A stretch of 64,000 nucleotides of DNA from Candidatus Obscuribacter sp. (lineage in GTDB: Bacteria > Cyanobacteriota > Vampirovibrionia > Obscuribacterales > Obscuribacteraceae), in contig JADJQZ010000001.1 of NCBI GenBank assembly GCA_016712465.1, positions 3,658,001 through 3,722,000 on the forward strand. The letters are read 5' to 3'. The notes under the pieces are model-generated. The model made no database searches. It worked only from the letters and a program-made list of their open reading frames with translations, and had not been told where the DNA came from. A program made the translations under genes and the position numbers. Shown here one piece after another: positions 33,795 to 43,042 of this stretch (positions are counted from its first letter, which is position 1; the number at the start of each line of letters is the position of its first letter).

Positions 33795-34853
33795 CTATCC
33801 GGACGAATTTCCCTGTCCGCCAGGGCTGCCTGCTGCCATGAGGCGGGCAGCAAAGAAGGCCGTTAGCGGTATGGTCAATACCAACCCTAGACTACCACTA
33901 ATTGCCGAGGCTACCTCAGTCGCCACCAGGTCCAGGTTAATAAGTTTGTTCAAAGGCATTTGTGAAATGAGAAGCAAAAGCGGCAGAGCACTGCCGGTAT
34001 AGGCAAGAATAAGGGTATTTGTCATGGTACCCATAATGTCACGCCCGACATTCATACCTGCTTCATAAAGCTTTTTCCAACCGAGTCCCTGACCGGCAAG
34101 TGACACCTCGGTAACGGTGGAAGCGATGGAGATTCCCACATCCATGATTACCCCCAGGGCACCGATCAACATACCGGCAGCCAGAAGTCCCTGGTAGAAG
34201 GAGGGACTGCGCACCAGTACCGAGCCTCTGAGAATCTGAGCTTCCTCCGAAGACAAGCCGGTAAGCGGAGCCAGAAGGATCACCAGCTCGGCGGCGAGAC
34301 CGGCGACAAACACACCGCCCACAGTGCCGAGCACCGCAGCCAGTGCCTTCTTCGTCCAGCCAGCGACAAAGTACATGGTAGCAAGGGTAGTGGCAATACA
34401 GATACCGATAGAGACGGCCAGAGGGTCAAAGCCCGCCAGGCTGAGAGGCAGGAGCACGAAGGCGATCAATAGGACACTTATCACCAGTGCTATCAGTGAC
34501 TTGACACCCTTCTTGCCTCCAAAGAACACAAAGGCCACAAGAAAGACGATCAGCAATACACTCAGGGCCGGCACCCTGTGGTAATCGGCAATATTGATTT
34601 CTTTTTTACCGCCGGCCAGATTGACGATTAAGAGAACTTCTTTGCCGGGACTCAAATTAATATTGAAGACAGGATTATCGGTAATCTCGTTGAAGACTTC
34701 CACCTTCTCGCCCTGGCAGACACCACCTAAAATCTCTATTTGAGCTGTTTCCCGCCGAGATATCATGCCGGTAGACTTTTGCAGCTCGGCATTAACCTGA
34801 GCCGGTCCCACTGAAAGAACCTTACCGGGCACAAACTCCTCGGTGTCGCTCAT
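33795..34853 (-). CDS. YibE/F-family membrane protein
   Basis: Multi-spanning membrane protein of 352 aa and unknown biochemical role. The N-terminal ~100 residues form a soluble beta-rich domain (VPGKVLSVGPAQVNAEL, GKEVLLIVNLAGG). About seven transmembrane helices follow, with the family-typical stretch AAGMLIGALGVIMDVGISIA and NTLILAYTGSALPLLLL. The ATG at 34853 lies 7 bp after the ruvB stop. A longer frame to 34991 would overlap ruvB and was not chosen. Confidence 0.8.
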   Translation of the reverse strand: MSDTEEFVPGKVLSVGPAQVNAELQKSTGMISRRETAQIEILGGVCQGEKVEVFNEITDNPVFNINLSPGKEVLLIVNLAGGKKEINIADYHRVPALSVLLIVFLVAFVFFGGKKGVKSLIALVISVLLIAFVLLPLSLAGFDPLAVSIGICIATTLATMYFVAGWTKKALAAVLGTVGGVFVAGLAAELVILLAPLTGLSSEEAQILRGSVLVRSPSFYQGLLAAGMLIGALGVIMDVGISIASTVTEVSLAGQGLGWKKLYEAGMNVGRDIMGTMTNTLILAYTGSALPLLLLISQMPLNKLINLDLVATEVASAISGSLGLVLTIPLTAFFAARLMAAGSPGGQGNSSG

Positions 34854-34860
34854 CGAAACT

Positions 34861-36162
34861 CTAGACCTCTGCTTGCCCAGATTGAGGCGGCAGCTTCTCG
34901 GCAAAGAGATCGAGTTGCTTGACCTCGCTATTGAGCAGGATCTTGCTGGAGACGGTGGCCGACATGGCCCGCCCCAAATGCTGATAGGCAAAGGCCGTAG
35001 CCATACGACCTCTGGGGGTGCGCTGAATAAAGCCGCGCTGGATCAGGAACGGTTCCCAGACATCCTCCAGGGTGTCACTGTCTTCACCGATGGTGGCAGC
35101 AAGAGTCTCCAGACCAACCGGACCACCGTCGTAGTTATCGATAATGATTTCCAGCAAGCGGCGGTCTGTGACGTCTAGACCGAGAGCATCTACTTGATAT
35201 GAATCAAGGGCCGAGGATGCAGTAGCGCCATCGATAATCTCAGCGCCTTGATAGTGACCGAAGTCGCGCACCAGCCGCACCAGGCGGTTGGCAATACGGG
35301 GCGTGCCCCTGGCCCTTCTGGCAATGGCCTCCACCGCTTCGGTCTCCATGGCCACATTCAATATCGCCGCCGTTCTGGCCACGATACCGGAAAGTTCTTC
35401 GATGGTATAGAAATCCAACCTGCACACAAAACCAAAACGATCGCGCAAGGCGTTCGACAGCATGCCGGCTTTGGTTGTGGCACCCACTAAGGTAAATTTC
35501 GGCAGAGGCAGGCGCATGGTTCTGGTGGCATGACCCTTGCCCGTGGTCAGGTCAATGACGAAATCTTCAATGGCCGGATAGAGAAGCTCTTCTGCTATGC
35601 GCGAGAGGCGATGGATTTCATCTATGAAGAGAACATCGCCTTCCTCCAGTTGATGCACCAGACCGATGATATCCCGAGGTCTCTCCAGGCTGGGTCCGGA
35701 AGTGAGATGGATACGAGCCTGCATTTCATTGGCTATGACTCTGGCAAGAGTGGTCTTGCCCAGTCCGGGCGGTCCGTAGAACAAAACATGATCGAGGGCC
35801 TCGCCCCTGCTCTTAGCGGCATTGATAGACATCGTCAACATCGACTTGAGGCGAGTCTGACCTATATATTCGCCCAGACGATCGGGGCGAACCGCCTGCT
35901 CGGACTTCAAATCGGCAGAACTCTCCTGACAGGAAAGCAAGGTAGAGCGACGATTAAGATTTTCATTCACCTTAACTTCTTCTATAGAAGTTTTTGTTTC
36001 CCGGGGCTCTGCCGGCTCCGGAGCACCACCGGCACTCTTGGTCCGGGGCTTGCTGCCCGTACCCTTGCCGGGCAGCGCACGTTCGCCGCGCTCTTTGCCG
36101 GGCAAGGGTGCTTCCTGCTCAGGTCTGGGCGATATATCGGATGAAGTTTTGATGATCGTCAT
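34861..36162 (-). CDS. ruvB: Holliday junction branch-migration ATPase RuvB with N-terminal extension
   Basis: Hexameric AAA+ motor of the RuvAB complex that drives Holliday-junction migration. Walker A is FYGPPGLGKTTLA (residues ~128-140), Walker B is DVLFIDEIHRL, and RPDRLGEYIGQ marks the start of the conserved core at about residue 92. The C-terminal winged helix includes VWEPFLIQRGFIQRTPRGR. The protein is 433 aa, about 85 longer than usual. The extra N-terminal part is charged and proline-rich, with the repeated LPGK and GERALPGKGTG. An internal start (for example near residue 90) cannot be excluded. Confidence 0.93.
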   Translation of the reverse strand: MTIIKTSSDISPRPEQEAPLPGKERGERALPGKGTGSKPRTKSAGGAPEPAEPRETKTSIEEVKVNENLNRRSTLLSCQESSADLKSEQAVRPDRLGEYIGQTRLKSMLTMSINAAKSRGEALDHVLFYGPPGLGKTTLARVIANEMQARIHLTSGPSLERPRDIIGLVHQLEEGDVLFIDEIHRLSRIAEELLYPAIEDFVIDLTTGKGHATRTMRLPLPKFTLVGATTKAGMLSNALRDRFGFVCRLDFYTIEELSGIVARTAAILNVAMETEAVEAIARRARGTPRIANRLVRLVRDFGHYQGAEIIDGATASSALDSYQVDALGLDVTDRRLLEIIIDNYDGGPVGLETLAATIGEDSDTLEDVWEPFLIQRGFIQRTPRGRMATAFAYQHLGRAMSATVSSKILLNSEVKQLDLFAEKLPPQSGQAEV

Positions 36163-36310
36163 GGGTGAATTATGGGAGAGCTTATAGGTTACGAAATTAG
36201 GACATACTTAATTGATGAGAAGTAATCAAGGTGCTGGCAAGCTTCTGCCATTATCATCTAGCTTTAGTTAGGTCGCAGTTTTAAACCCGCCCGGGAGATA
36301 TACATCAGCT

Positions 36311-37381
36311 ATGACAACGGTGCCTTCCACTATCAATGTCATGCCGCCTGTCACGGAAACCGGCTCTAGAACAAGTAGTTCACTCCAGTATAATGCCAAC
36401 GTGGCGCAAAGCAAAACTAGAATTCCAGAGATATCCGTCGTCATCCCCGTCTTTAACGAGGAAGACAATATCGCTTTGCTATACGACAAGCTAGTCAGCG
36501 CCCTCGATGCCCTGGGACGCTCCTGGGAAGCCGTTCTAATAGACGACGGCAGCACGGACAGCTCCTTCAATAAGCTAGCGGAGATTGCCGGCGCAGATGA
36601 GCGCATCAAGGTAGTGCGTTTTGTGAAAAACTTCGGGCAAACAGCAGCTCTTGCTGCCGGTATCGATCATGCCCGCGGCGATGTAATCATCCCCATGGAT
36701 GCCGACCTGCAAAACGATCCGGCCGACGTCAGACGTCTCCTGGATAAATTGGACGAAGGTTACGACGTGGTGAGCGGCTGGAGAAAAGAGCGCAAAGATG
36801 AGCTTTTCCTGCGCCTGATCCCCTCCTGGACGGCCAACCGCATCATTTCATTGATTTCCGGTGTGCGCCTGCACGACTACGGCTGCTCCCTCAAGGCTTA
36901 CAGAAAAGAAGTTATCAAAGATGTACGCCTCTACGGCGAAATGCACCGCTTCGTGCCCATTTATGCCACCTGGCAGGGCGCCAAGGTTTCGGAAATACCC
37001 GTCAATCACCAGGCCAGACAGTACGGTCAGAGCAAGTACGGTATTTCGCGTACCTTCAAAGTGGTACTGGATTTGATGACCGTCAAATTCATGTCCACCT
37101 ATTTCACCAAGCCCATCTATCTTTTCGGCACCGCCGGTTTATGGTCGATGGTGCTCTCCTTCATGGCTTTCGCCTGGATGGTCACCCTCAAATTCTTCTA
37201 TCACACTTCCTTCATCGAGACACCATTGCCGGTACTGGTAGCCATGTTCTTCATGGTCGGTATGCAATTGATCCTCATGGGTCTGCAATCGGAGATTCTC
37301 ATGCGCACCTACCACGAATCCCAGGGCAAGCGCATCTACATCGTAAAAAGCTCCATCAATGTGGAAGGCGAGCTAGACTGA
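36311..37381 (+). CDS. GT2 glycosyltransferase, DPM1/GtrB-like membrane form
   Basis: Probable polyprenyl-phosphate sugar transferase, making a lipid-linked sugar donor at the cytoplasmic membrane. The GT-A domain (~42-260) has ISVVIPVFNEEDNI, VLIDDGSTDSS, GQTAALAAGIDHARGD, PMDADLQNDPAD (DxD-type metal site) and YGCSLKAYRKEV. Two C-terminal transmembrane helices follow (GLWSMVLSFMAFAWMVTL and PLPVLVAMFFMVGMQLILMG). 356 aa. The first ~40 residues are low-complexity and may not all be translated. Confidence 0.87.
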   Translation: MTTVPSTINVMPPVTETGSRTSSSLQYNANVAQSKTRIPEISVVIPVFNEEDNIALLYDKLVSALDALGRSWEAVLIDDGSTDSSFNKLAEIAGADERIKVVRFVKNFGQTAALAAGIDHARGDVIIPMDADLQNDPADVRRLLDKLDEGYDVVSGWRKERKDELFLRLIPSWTANRIISLISGVRLHDYGCSLKAYRKEVIKDVRLYGEMHRFVPIYATWQGAKVSEIPVNHQARQYGQSKYGISRTFKVVLDLMTVKFMSTYFTKPIYLFGTAGLWSMVLSFMAFAWMVTLKFFYHTSFIETPLPVLVAMFFMVGMQLILMGLQSEILMRTYHESQGKRIYIVKSSINVEGELD

Positions 37382-37396
37382 GACCTTCGCGGTAGC

Positions 37397-38410
37397 TCAG
37401 TAGCGGCGGGCAAGCTCCCACTGAGCGGCGGTTTCGATAATTCGCTTCAAATCATAGCGTGGGTTCCAAGCAAGCACCCGCCTGGCTTTGCTGTTGTCGG
37501 CCACCAGGCGGGAAGGATCGCCGGGTCGCCGCGCCTCGATCTGGTAAGGTACCGGCTTATCGAGCACAGCCTCAACCTGCGCTATCACTTCTTTCACCGA
37601 AGCACCACTGGCAGTGCCAAGATTGATGGCAATGCCCAGTCCATCAGACTCTTCCATGTCTCCCACGAAGTCAGGGCTTTTGAGTAGTTCGAGGGCCTGG
37701 CAGTGGGCGGCAGCCAGATCTAAGACATGGATGTAATCGCGAATACAGGTGCCGTCAGGGGTATCGTAATCATCGCCGTAGACCTTCAGTTGCGGAATTT
37801 TACCCAGGGCAGCCATCAAGGCTAGCGGTATCAAATGGGTTTCCGGCTCATGGCTCTCGCCTATCTCACCGCTGTCGGAAGCGCCGGCGGCATTGAAGTA
37901 GCGCAGACAGGCGAACTTGAGCCCCTTGGAAAGAGCAAGAGCACGCAGCATCTCCTCCACCATCAGCTTACTTGAGCCATAGGTATTTATTGGCTTCTGC
38001 GGATGCTTTTCATCAATGGGTAAGTACTGCGGTTTGCCGTAAGTAGCGCAGGTGGAAGAAAAGACCAGGCGCTTGACGCCTGCTTCAGCCATGGCCTGTA
38101 AGAGCCCGGTAGACCCGCCCACATTGTTGTCCAGGTACTTGAAGGGCAGAACTTGCGACTCTCCCACATAGGCATTGGCGGCGAAGTGCACCACGGCACT
38201 GACCTGGTTCTCGTTCATGAGGCGGGTAAGAGCGGTCCTATCGGCTATATCATGGTCATAGAAGCGAATGCGCCCCTGCCAGGGGGTAAGGGCCTGCCTG
38301 TGTCCCATACTGAAATTATCGACGGCTACCACGTCTTCGTCGGTTTGGGAGAGATAATGGCAGACAAAATGGCTGCCGATGTATCCGCAAGCCCCGGTTA
38401 CCAGTAACAT
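37397..38410 (-). CDS. galE: UDP-glucose 4-epimerase GalE
   Basis: NAD-dependent short-chain dehydrogenase interconverting UDP-glucose and UDP-galactose (or the N-acetyl sugars) for surface polysaccharides. Motifs are LLVTGACGYIGSHF (NAD binding), VVHFAANAYVGES, VFSSTCATYGKP with the catalytic YxxxK as NTYGSSKLMVEEML, and LRYFNAAGA. 337 aa, normal for the family. The ATG at 38410 follows GGAGG. It converges on the GT2 gene. Confidence 0.93.
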   Translation of the reverse strand: MLLVTGACGYIGSHFVCHYLSQTDEDVVAVDNFSMGHRQALTPWQGRIRFYDHDIADRTALTRLMNENQVSAVVHFAANAYVGESQVLPFKYLDNNVGGSTGLLQAMAEAGVKRLVFSSTCATYGKPQYLPIDEKHPQKPINTYGSSKLMVEEMLRALALSKGLKFACLRYFNAAGASDSGEIGESHEPETHLIPLALMAALGKIPQLKVYGDDYDTPDGTCIRDYIHVLDLAAAHCQALELLKSPDFVGDMEESDGLGIAINLGTASGASVKEVIAQVEAVLDKPVPYQIEARRPGDPSRLVADNSKARRVLAWNPRYDLKRIIETAAQWELARRY

Positions 38411-38577
38411 TAACAGCCTCCAAGGAGCGCCCGAGCGCCAGCGGTAAGAATTTTAGCAGCCGAAAAAGAGTAATATGAAGGCATGAAGTGCCAGAATCTT
38501 TGAAAATAGAATGTCGACGCAAGAAAAGCATGCAAGAAACTGGTAGATTTTCAATGCTACCGTACTGAGGAGCCAAT

Positions 38578-40998
38578 TTGTCGACCGGGGTGGACGATAG
38601 CCTCAAAAAGGCAGAAGACTTTCCGTCACCACAAGCCCTACTGGGTTGGGTGGGCGCCGCACTTTCAGGATTTATCTGCCTCTTCCTTTCTTTTTCCACC
38701 ATTCACATCTTCAGCCCCGGTTTGCAAGAAAGGGACATTGCCGACCGGGACCTCTTTGCGCCACAGGCTACATCGGTGGTGGACCGAGCCGAAACCGAAA
38801 AAGCAATTGAGAAAGCCAGGCAGAGTATTATTCCGGTCTTCCAGGTAGACAGAAGCCGCGATCAAGAGTCGCTCAAACGCATCGAAACCGTCTTCGCCAG
38901 GGCCGAAAGTTTGCAAGCCATGGGCATTAAGCCCTATCACGAGGCTCCAGTCGCACCCAAAACAGCAAGAGTCAAAGTCAAAGGCAAAAACAATAAAAAA
39001 CCGCCGGAAGCAGTGCCGGAGCCATCTTCCATGGACAAGAAACTGCAAATGAGCCTGCTGACATTGCCCGATGACAAGCTGGTGGGTCAGGCTCAGGCAA
39101 ATCTACCGGAGATTCAAACCCAACGCAAAGCCTATATCCGGGCCAGAACAGCAGGGTTGAGCGGCGATCTGGAGTTGGAACTGGCCCTGACGGTGGACCC
39201 TGCGGAAATGCCGGCCTTCAAGGCCGCCACCCTGGAATCGGCCAGACGCCTGATGGCCAAATTCCACCGCTACCCGGTGGTAGACAAAGGTGTCTGGCAG
39301 GACGTGGTCACTGAATTTTTGCCCGACAGCCTGGAGGCTGGAAAGAAACAGACGGCGGCCCTGGTCATCAATGAAAACCTGGAAGCCAACCTGGTGATCG
39401 ATACGGAAGGCACCAAGACCAAGGCCCAGGTGGTGGTGCAAGGAGTAGAGCCCGTCCTGAAAGCCATTAAGGAAGGGGAAGTGATCGTGCCCCAGGGAGC
39501 CATGATCACCAGAGAGAAACTCTACATTTTGCAGGAGTTGGGCATCACCCACGTCAACCGCTGGCCCTTCATTCTCAGCATGGCCATCTCTTTGATAGCC
39601 GCCCTCACCCTGGTGGGTCTCTTCCTTTACACCTACGAGCCCAAGCATTTGTTCTCTCCCAGTTCCATCGGTCTCATGTTCACCGTCCAGGTGATTGTGG
39701 CTTCCGTGGCATCCCTGGTGGGTAAGACCAATCCGCAATTCGTGCCCATCCCAGCGGCAGCCCTCATCCTTACTATCTTTTTTGGCCGGCGCACGGCCAT
39801 TGCTTTGAGCCTGCCCATGGTGCTGCTCATCGGCGTGGACAGGTTGGTTGACCTGCATTACCTGGCTGCCCATACTCTCGCTTCCCTGGGGGCAATCATG
39901 AGCTTTCCCCAGAGTGGGACGGGAGCCAATGGCGGTCGCTCCGCCGTCTTCAGAACCGGTCTGGTGGTAGCCTTCGGTCTGGTGGCCGGCGACCTGGCCA
40001 GCACCCTGGTGGATCATAGCTACGGCGGTAATCTGGGCATCTTTGGACGCCGCCTACTTCTGGACTTCGCCGGCGGTATCATCTCATCCATAGTGGCGGT
40101 GGGCAGTCTGCCCTTCCTGGAGAATCTCTACGGACTGATAACGCCCTTCCGTCTGGCCGAGCTGACCGACGCCAATCAGCCCCTCTTGAGACGGCTGGAA
40201 GAAAACGCTCCCGGCACCTATCAACACAGCCTGGCCGTGGCCAATATGGCGGAAGCCGGAGCCAAGGCAATTTATGCCGATGCCAACATGGTGCGTGCCG
40301 GTGCCCTTTATCACGATATCGGCAAATTGGTGCGCCCCAAGTATTTTATCGAGAACCAGCTTGGTGCCACCAATCCCCACGACAGCATGTCCCCGGAAGA
40401 CAGCCGGGCAAGAGTACTGGCCCATGTTACGGACGGCATTGCCCTGGCCCAGAAATATGCCCTCCCCAAGGCCATTCAAGACTTCATCCCCATGCATCAG
40501 GGCACCACGCTGATGGCCTATTTCTATCACAAGGCCTGCACCAGAGATGGTGCCGACAAGGTGGATGCCAACTTCTATCGTTATCCTGGTCCCAAGCCTA
40601 ATACCAAAGAAACAGCCATCGTCATGCTGGCTGATGTTTCGGAAGCCGTCACTCATTCTATGCGCGACCCCAGCCAGGAAGAAGTAGAGCAGGCTCTGGA
40701 GAAGGTCTTTTTGAACCGCTGGGAAGACGGGCAGTTCAGCGAATCAGGCCTAAGCCTTGAAGAACTGCATAAAGTAAAAGCAGGCTTTGCCAGAGTCTGG
40801 CGCACCCTCCATCACGAAAGACTGAAATACCCGGCCACCACCACAGGCAAGATGCCTATCGCCCCCCAGGTGGAAGCCAGAGAGGAAGCCAGAGTAGAAG
40901 CCAGAGATGAAGCTTGCGACTGTGCTCAGGCGCAGGAAATTCCGCAAGCAGAGACGGCAGAGTCGGTAGAGTCGGCAGCGCCCAGCTCATCCAACTGA
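38578..40998 (+). CDS. 7TM-HD family phosphohydrolase, PgpH-like (c-di-AMP phosphodiesterase candidate)
   Basis: 806-aa membrane enzyme. One helix lies near residues 20-45 (LSGFICLFLSFSTIHIF). A large extracytoplasmic 7TMR-HDED domain (~50-330) contains a Lys-rich linker. A block of about seven transmembrane helices (~335-530) is followed by a cytoplasmic HD domain (~540-740). The HD metal site is in GALYHDIGKLVRPKYF (His577/Asp578 approx.), preceded by NAPGTYQHSLAVANMAE. In other bacteria PgpH hydrolyses c-di-AMP. The start is a TTG at 38578, supported by GAGGAG. The ~60-residue acidic tail looks disordered. Confidence 0.88.
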   Translation: MSTGVDDSLKKAEDFPSPQALLGWVGAALSGFICLFLSFSTIHIFSPGLQERDIADRDLFAPQATSVVDRAETEKAIEKARQSIIPVFQVDRSRDQESLKRIETVFARAESLQAMGIKPYHEAPVAPKTARVKVKGKNNKKPPEAVPEPSSMDKKLQMSLLTLPDDKLVGQAQANLPEIQTQRKAYIRARTAGLSGDLELELALTVDPAEMPAFKAATLESARRLMAKFHRYPVVDKGVWQDVVTEFLPDSLEAGKKQTAALVINENLEANLVIDTEGTKTKAQVVVQGVEPVLKAIKEGEVIVPQGAMITREKLYILQELGITHVNRWPFILSMAISLIAALTLVGLFLYTYEPKHLFSPSSIGLMFTVQVIVASVASLVGKTNPQFVPIPAAALILTIFFGRRTAIALSLPMVLLIGVDRLVDLHYLAAHTLASLGAIMSFPQSGTGANGGRSAVFRTGLVVAFGLVAGDLASTLVDHSYGGNLGIFGRRLLLDFAGGIISSIVAVGSLPFLENLYGLITPFRLAELTDANQPLLRRLEENAPGTYQHSLAVANMAEAGAKAIYADANMVRAGALYHDIGKLVRPKYFIENQLGATNPHDSMSPEDSRARVLAHVTDGIALAQKYALPKAIQDFIPMHQGTTLMAYFYHKACTRDGADKVDANFYRYPGPKPNTKETAIVMLADVSEAVTHSMRDPSQEEVEQALEKVFLNRWEDGQFSESGLSLEELHKVKAGFARVWRTLHHERLKYPATTTGKMPIAPQVEAREEARVEARDEACDCAQAQEIPQAETAESVESAAPSSSN

Positions 40999-41003
40999 CT
41001 TTT

Positions 41004-42368
41004 CTAGCGCCACTTCAACCTGGTGCGATTCAAGGCGCCGAAGCCAATTAACACTTCATCAACCGACCCCTGTAGGTTTGCCGCCTCCAGGGCAGCGACG
41101 GCCCGCTCATAGGGCACCACTTCCAGGGTCAGTAAATGGGTCAGACGCAGTGCCGCCCAGGCCGCCGAAGCACTGACCAGACCGGCGGAAATCAATAGGC
41201 GTCCCACTACTCCGCCCTGGTTATAGTTCACATCAAGGCAGGTAGTCAGTTCGGTCAGCACGGAAGCAAGCGCCGGAGGAGCCGTTGCGGGAGACTCAGG
41301 TAAAACCAGAATCTGAGCGTCTTTCAAAAGCTGTACCATAAGTCTGGCCGGATTGCCGCTACAGCCTGCTACGCTGGCTTCCGCCAGCGCATGTTCGAAG
41401 CTGCGCTCTTGATGAAAAATACCGATAAAGACATCCTTGACCTGCTCTAGAGTAAGGGTCTCGTTGTCGAGCATCTCCTGCATGCAAACAGCCTGTTCAA
41501 TAACAGCGGTACTGGTGCCCTGCACTTCGGAAATTGCCTCGCCACAGGGAATACCCCGGGAGAGAGAGAGCTGCAGGGCAGAAATGAGGGACATATCGTC
41601 CAGGATACCGGCGGAGAAAAAGAGTTCCCCCAGTCTCGATGTACCGCGCCGCATGGAAGGCTTGTAGGCTGCATTGACGGGCAAGGAAAGCAGTGCCACT
41701 TCCCTCTCTCGGGCAGCGGCAAGGGCCGAAAGACAATTCTCTCGCGAGAGGGAGCCACGTCTGACCAATTGCTGGCCCAGAAGGGCCGTGTCCAGTAACT
41801 GCTGGGAGAGTAAATTGCGGTAGCAAAAGATGTGTCCCAGAGGCAGACCGGTGCGCTGACTGACAGCCAGGGCCTGGTCAAGGTCTTCGTTACTTATCAG
41901 ACGAGACTGGCTGAGAAGTTGACCGAGCTTGTTGCTCAGTAAGTCCTCCGGCTGCACCACACTGGCCCTGGAAAACGCCTCGCTGAGCGGAACCTTCTCA
42001 TCATGGCTGATAGCCAGCACCCTCACCCCCACATCAAAGGGTAGTTGTCGGTTGTTGATCAAGGTTTGAATTTCCAGAGCCACCGCCAGCTCACTGGCAG
42101 TGAGATAGCCCGAGAGAGTAAGCACCTTTCCCAGGGGCAGCCCCTTCTCCTCAAAACTAGAGAGGGCTTCCTTGAGGAACTCATAGCTGATAATGCCCGA
42201 AGCCTTCAAAAGATCGCCCAGGCGCACATGCCCGATGGCCATGGACAGGGCGTCATTGATGCCGCTTGCCGTGTAGGAAACACCTGACAGCCCATGACCG
42301 GTGTCTACTCCAACTTCGCGCCTGTCTCGTTTTTCAGTTTCTTTGCCTGTTAATTCGCCCTGACTCAC
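41004..42368 (-). CDS. Stand-alone protein of repeated MshEN-like units (454 aa)
   Basis: Carries at least four units resembling the MshEN (PilB/GspE N-terminal) c-di-GMP receptor fold, but no ATPase domain. Unit 1 (residues ~49-101) reads RLGDLLKASGIIS...L...AL, a 5-residue spacer, then PLGKVLTLSGYLT...L...AL..Q, exactly the two-motif layout of MshEN. Units near 147-199 (KLGQLLSQSRLIS), 245-300 (RLGELFFSAGILD) and 388-454 (VGRLLISAGLVS) are progressively degenerate. The GTG at 42368 has GAGGA seven bases upstream and clears rsmD by 10 bp; a longer frame to 42440 would overlap it. Function unknown. Confidence 0.72.
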   Translation of the reverse strand: MSQGELTGKETEKRDRREVGVDTGHGLSGVSYTASGINDALSMAIGHVRLGDLLKASGIISYEFLKEALSSFEEKGLPLGKVLTLSGYLTASELAVALEIQTLINNRQLPFDVGVRVLAISHDEKVPLSEAFSRASVVQPEDLLSNKLGQLLSQSRLISNEDLDQALAVSQRTGLPLGHIFCYRNLLSQQLLDTALLGQQLVRRGSLSRENCLSALAAAREREVALLSLPVNAAYKPSMRRGTSRLGELFFSAGILDDMSLISALQLSLSRGIPCGEAISEVQGTSTAVIEQAVCMQEMLDNETLTLEQVKDVFIGIFHQERSFEHALAEASVAGCSGNPARLMVQLLKDAQILVLPESPATAPPALASVLTELTTCLDVNYNQGGVVGRLLISAGLVSASAAWAALRLTHLLTLEVVPYERAVAALEAANLQGSVDEVLIGFGALNRTRLKWR

Positions 42369-42378
42369 GAAGCGGTCC

Positions 42379-42957
42379 TCATTTGGTACATACCTGTTGG
42401 AACATGCTGATCGCTGTCCCGCCATACTGCCTGAAGTCAACTCTCTCTAGGCTACCATCTGTAAGAGTCACCGGATCATCACTCATGTGCTCCACTACAT
42501 AAAGCGCACCGGCACCGAGCAGCCTGTGGCGAACAAGAAGCTCAGCCACAGCCGGCCCCAGGCACAATTTATAGGGCGGATCGGCAAAAACAATGTCGAA
42601 TTCCTCCCCGGCCAGTTCCGGCAAGACCTTGAGAACATCGCCGCCCCTGACCCGGTAACGCTCCTCACTCAACTTAAATTGCTCGGCCGTCGCCTTAATT
42701 GCCGCCCGGGAAGGGTTGTGACGCTCTACAAAGGTGACAGTGGCCCCCCGACTCAAGGCCTCAAAACCCATCAAACCGCTACCGGAGAACAGATCGAGGA
42801 AACGGGCATGTCTCAATCTGTCACCTAAAATGTTAAAAAAAGCCTGCCTCACCTTTGACGAAGTCGGTCTCACAGCAAGCCCCCGGGGGCAAGTGACAGA
42901 CCTACCTCTAAGCTCTCCACCAGTGATGCGCAAGCCAAACTCCTCTGAAATTCCCAT
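42379..42957 (-). CDS. rsmD: 16S rRNA (guanine(966)-N(2))-methyltransferase RsmD
   Basis: SAM-dependent methyltransferase modifying G966 of 16S rRNA. Signatures are LRITGGELRGR, RPTSSKVRQAFFNIL, FLDLFSGSGLMGFEALSRGA (SAM site) and the catalytic DPPY in IVFADPPYKL. The 192-aa length is normal. It is followed on the same strand by the MshEN-repeat gene, so the two are probably cotranscribed. Confidence 0.92.
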   Translation of the reverse strand: MGISEEFGLRITGGELRGRSVTCPRGLAVRPTSSKVRQAFFNILGDRLRHARFLDLFSGSGLMGFEALSRGATVTFVERHNPSRAAIKATAEQFKLSEERYRVRGGDVLKVLPELAGEEFDIVFADPPYKLCLGPAVAELLVRHRLLGAGALYVVEHMSDDPVTLTDGSLERVDFRQYGGTAISMFQQVCTK

Positions 42958-43042
42958 GATAACATAGTCACTTCAGCCAGAGATGCCGGCTTTGAAGGCA
43001 ACTACGAACCCTTTAAACAGTTAAATCGAGGAAGCCATCTAA

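Noticed and set aside
33795..34991. Longer YibE/F protein starting at 34991
   Set aside because: It would read through the end of ruvB in another frame. The ATG at 34853 just after the ruvB stop gives the family-like N-terminus.
39103..40017. 304-codon His/Gly/Gln-rich frame antisense to the 7TM-HD gene
   Set aside because: Composition is typical of the reverse complement of a membrane-protein gene; no start signal and no family resemblance.
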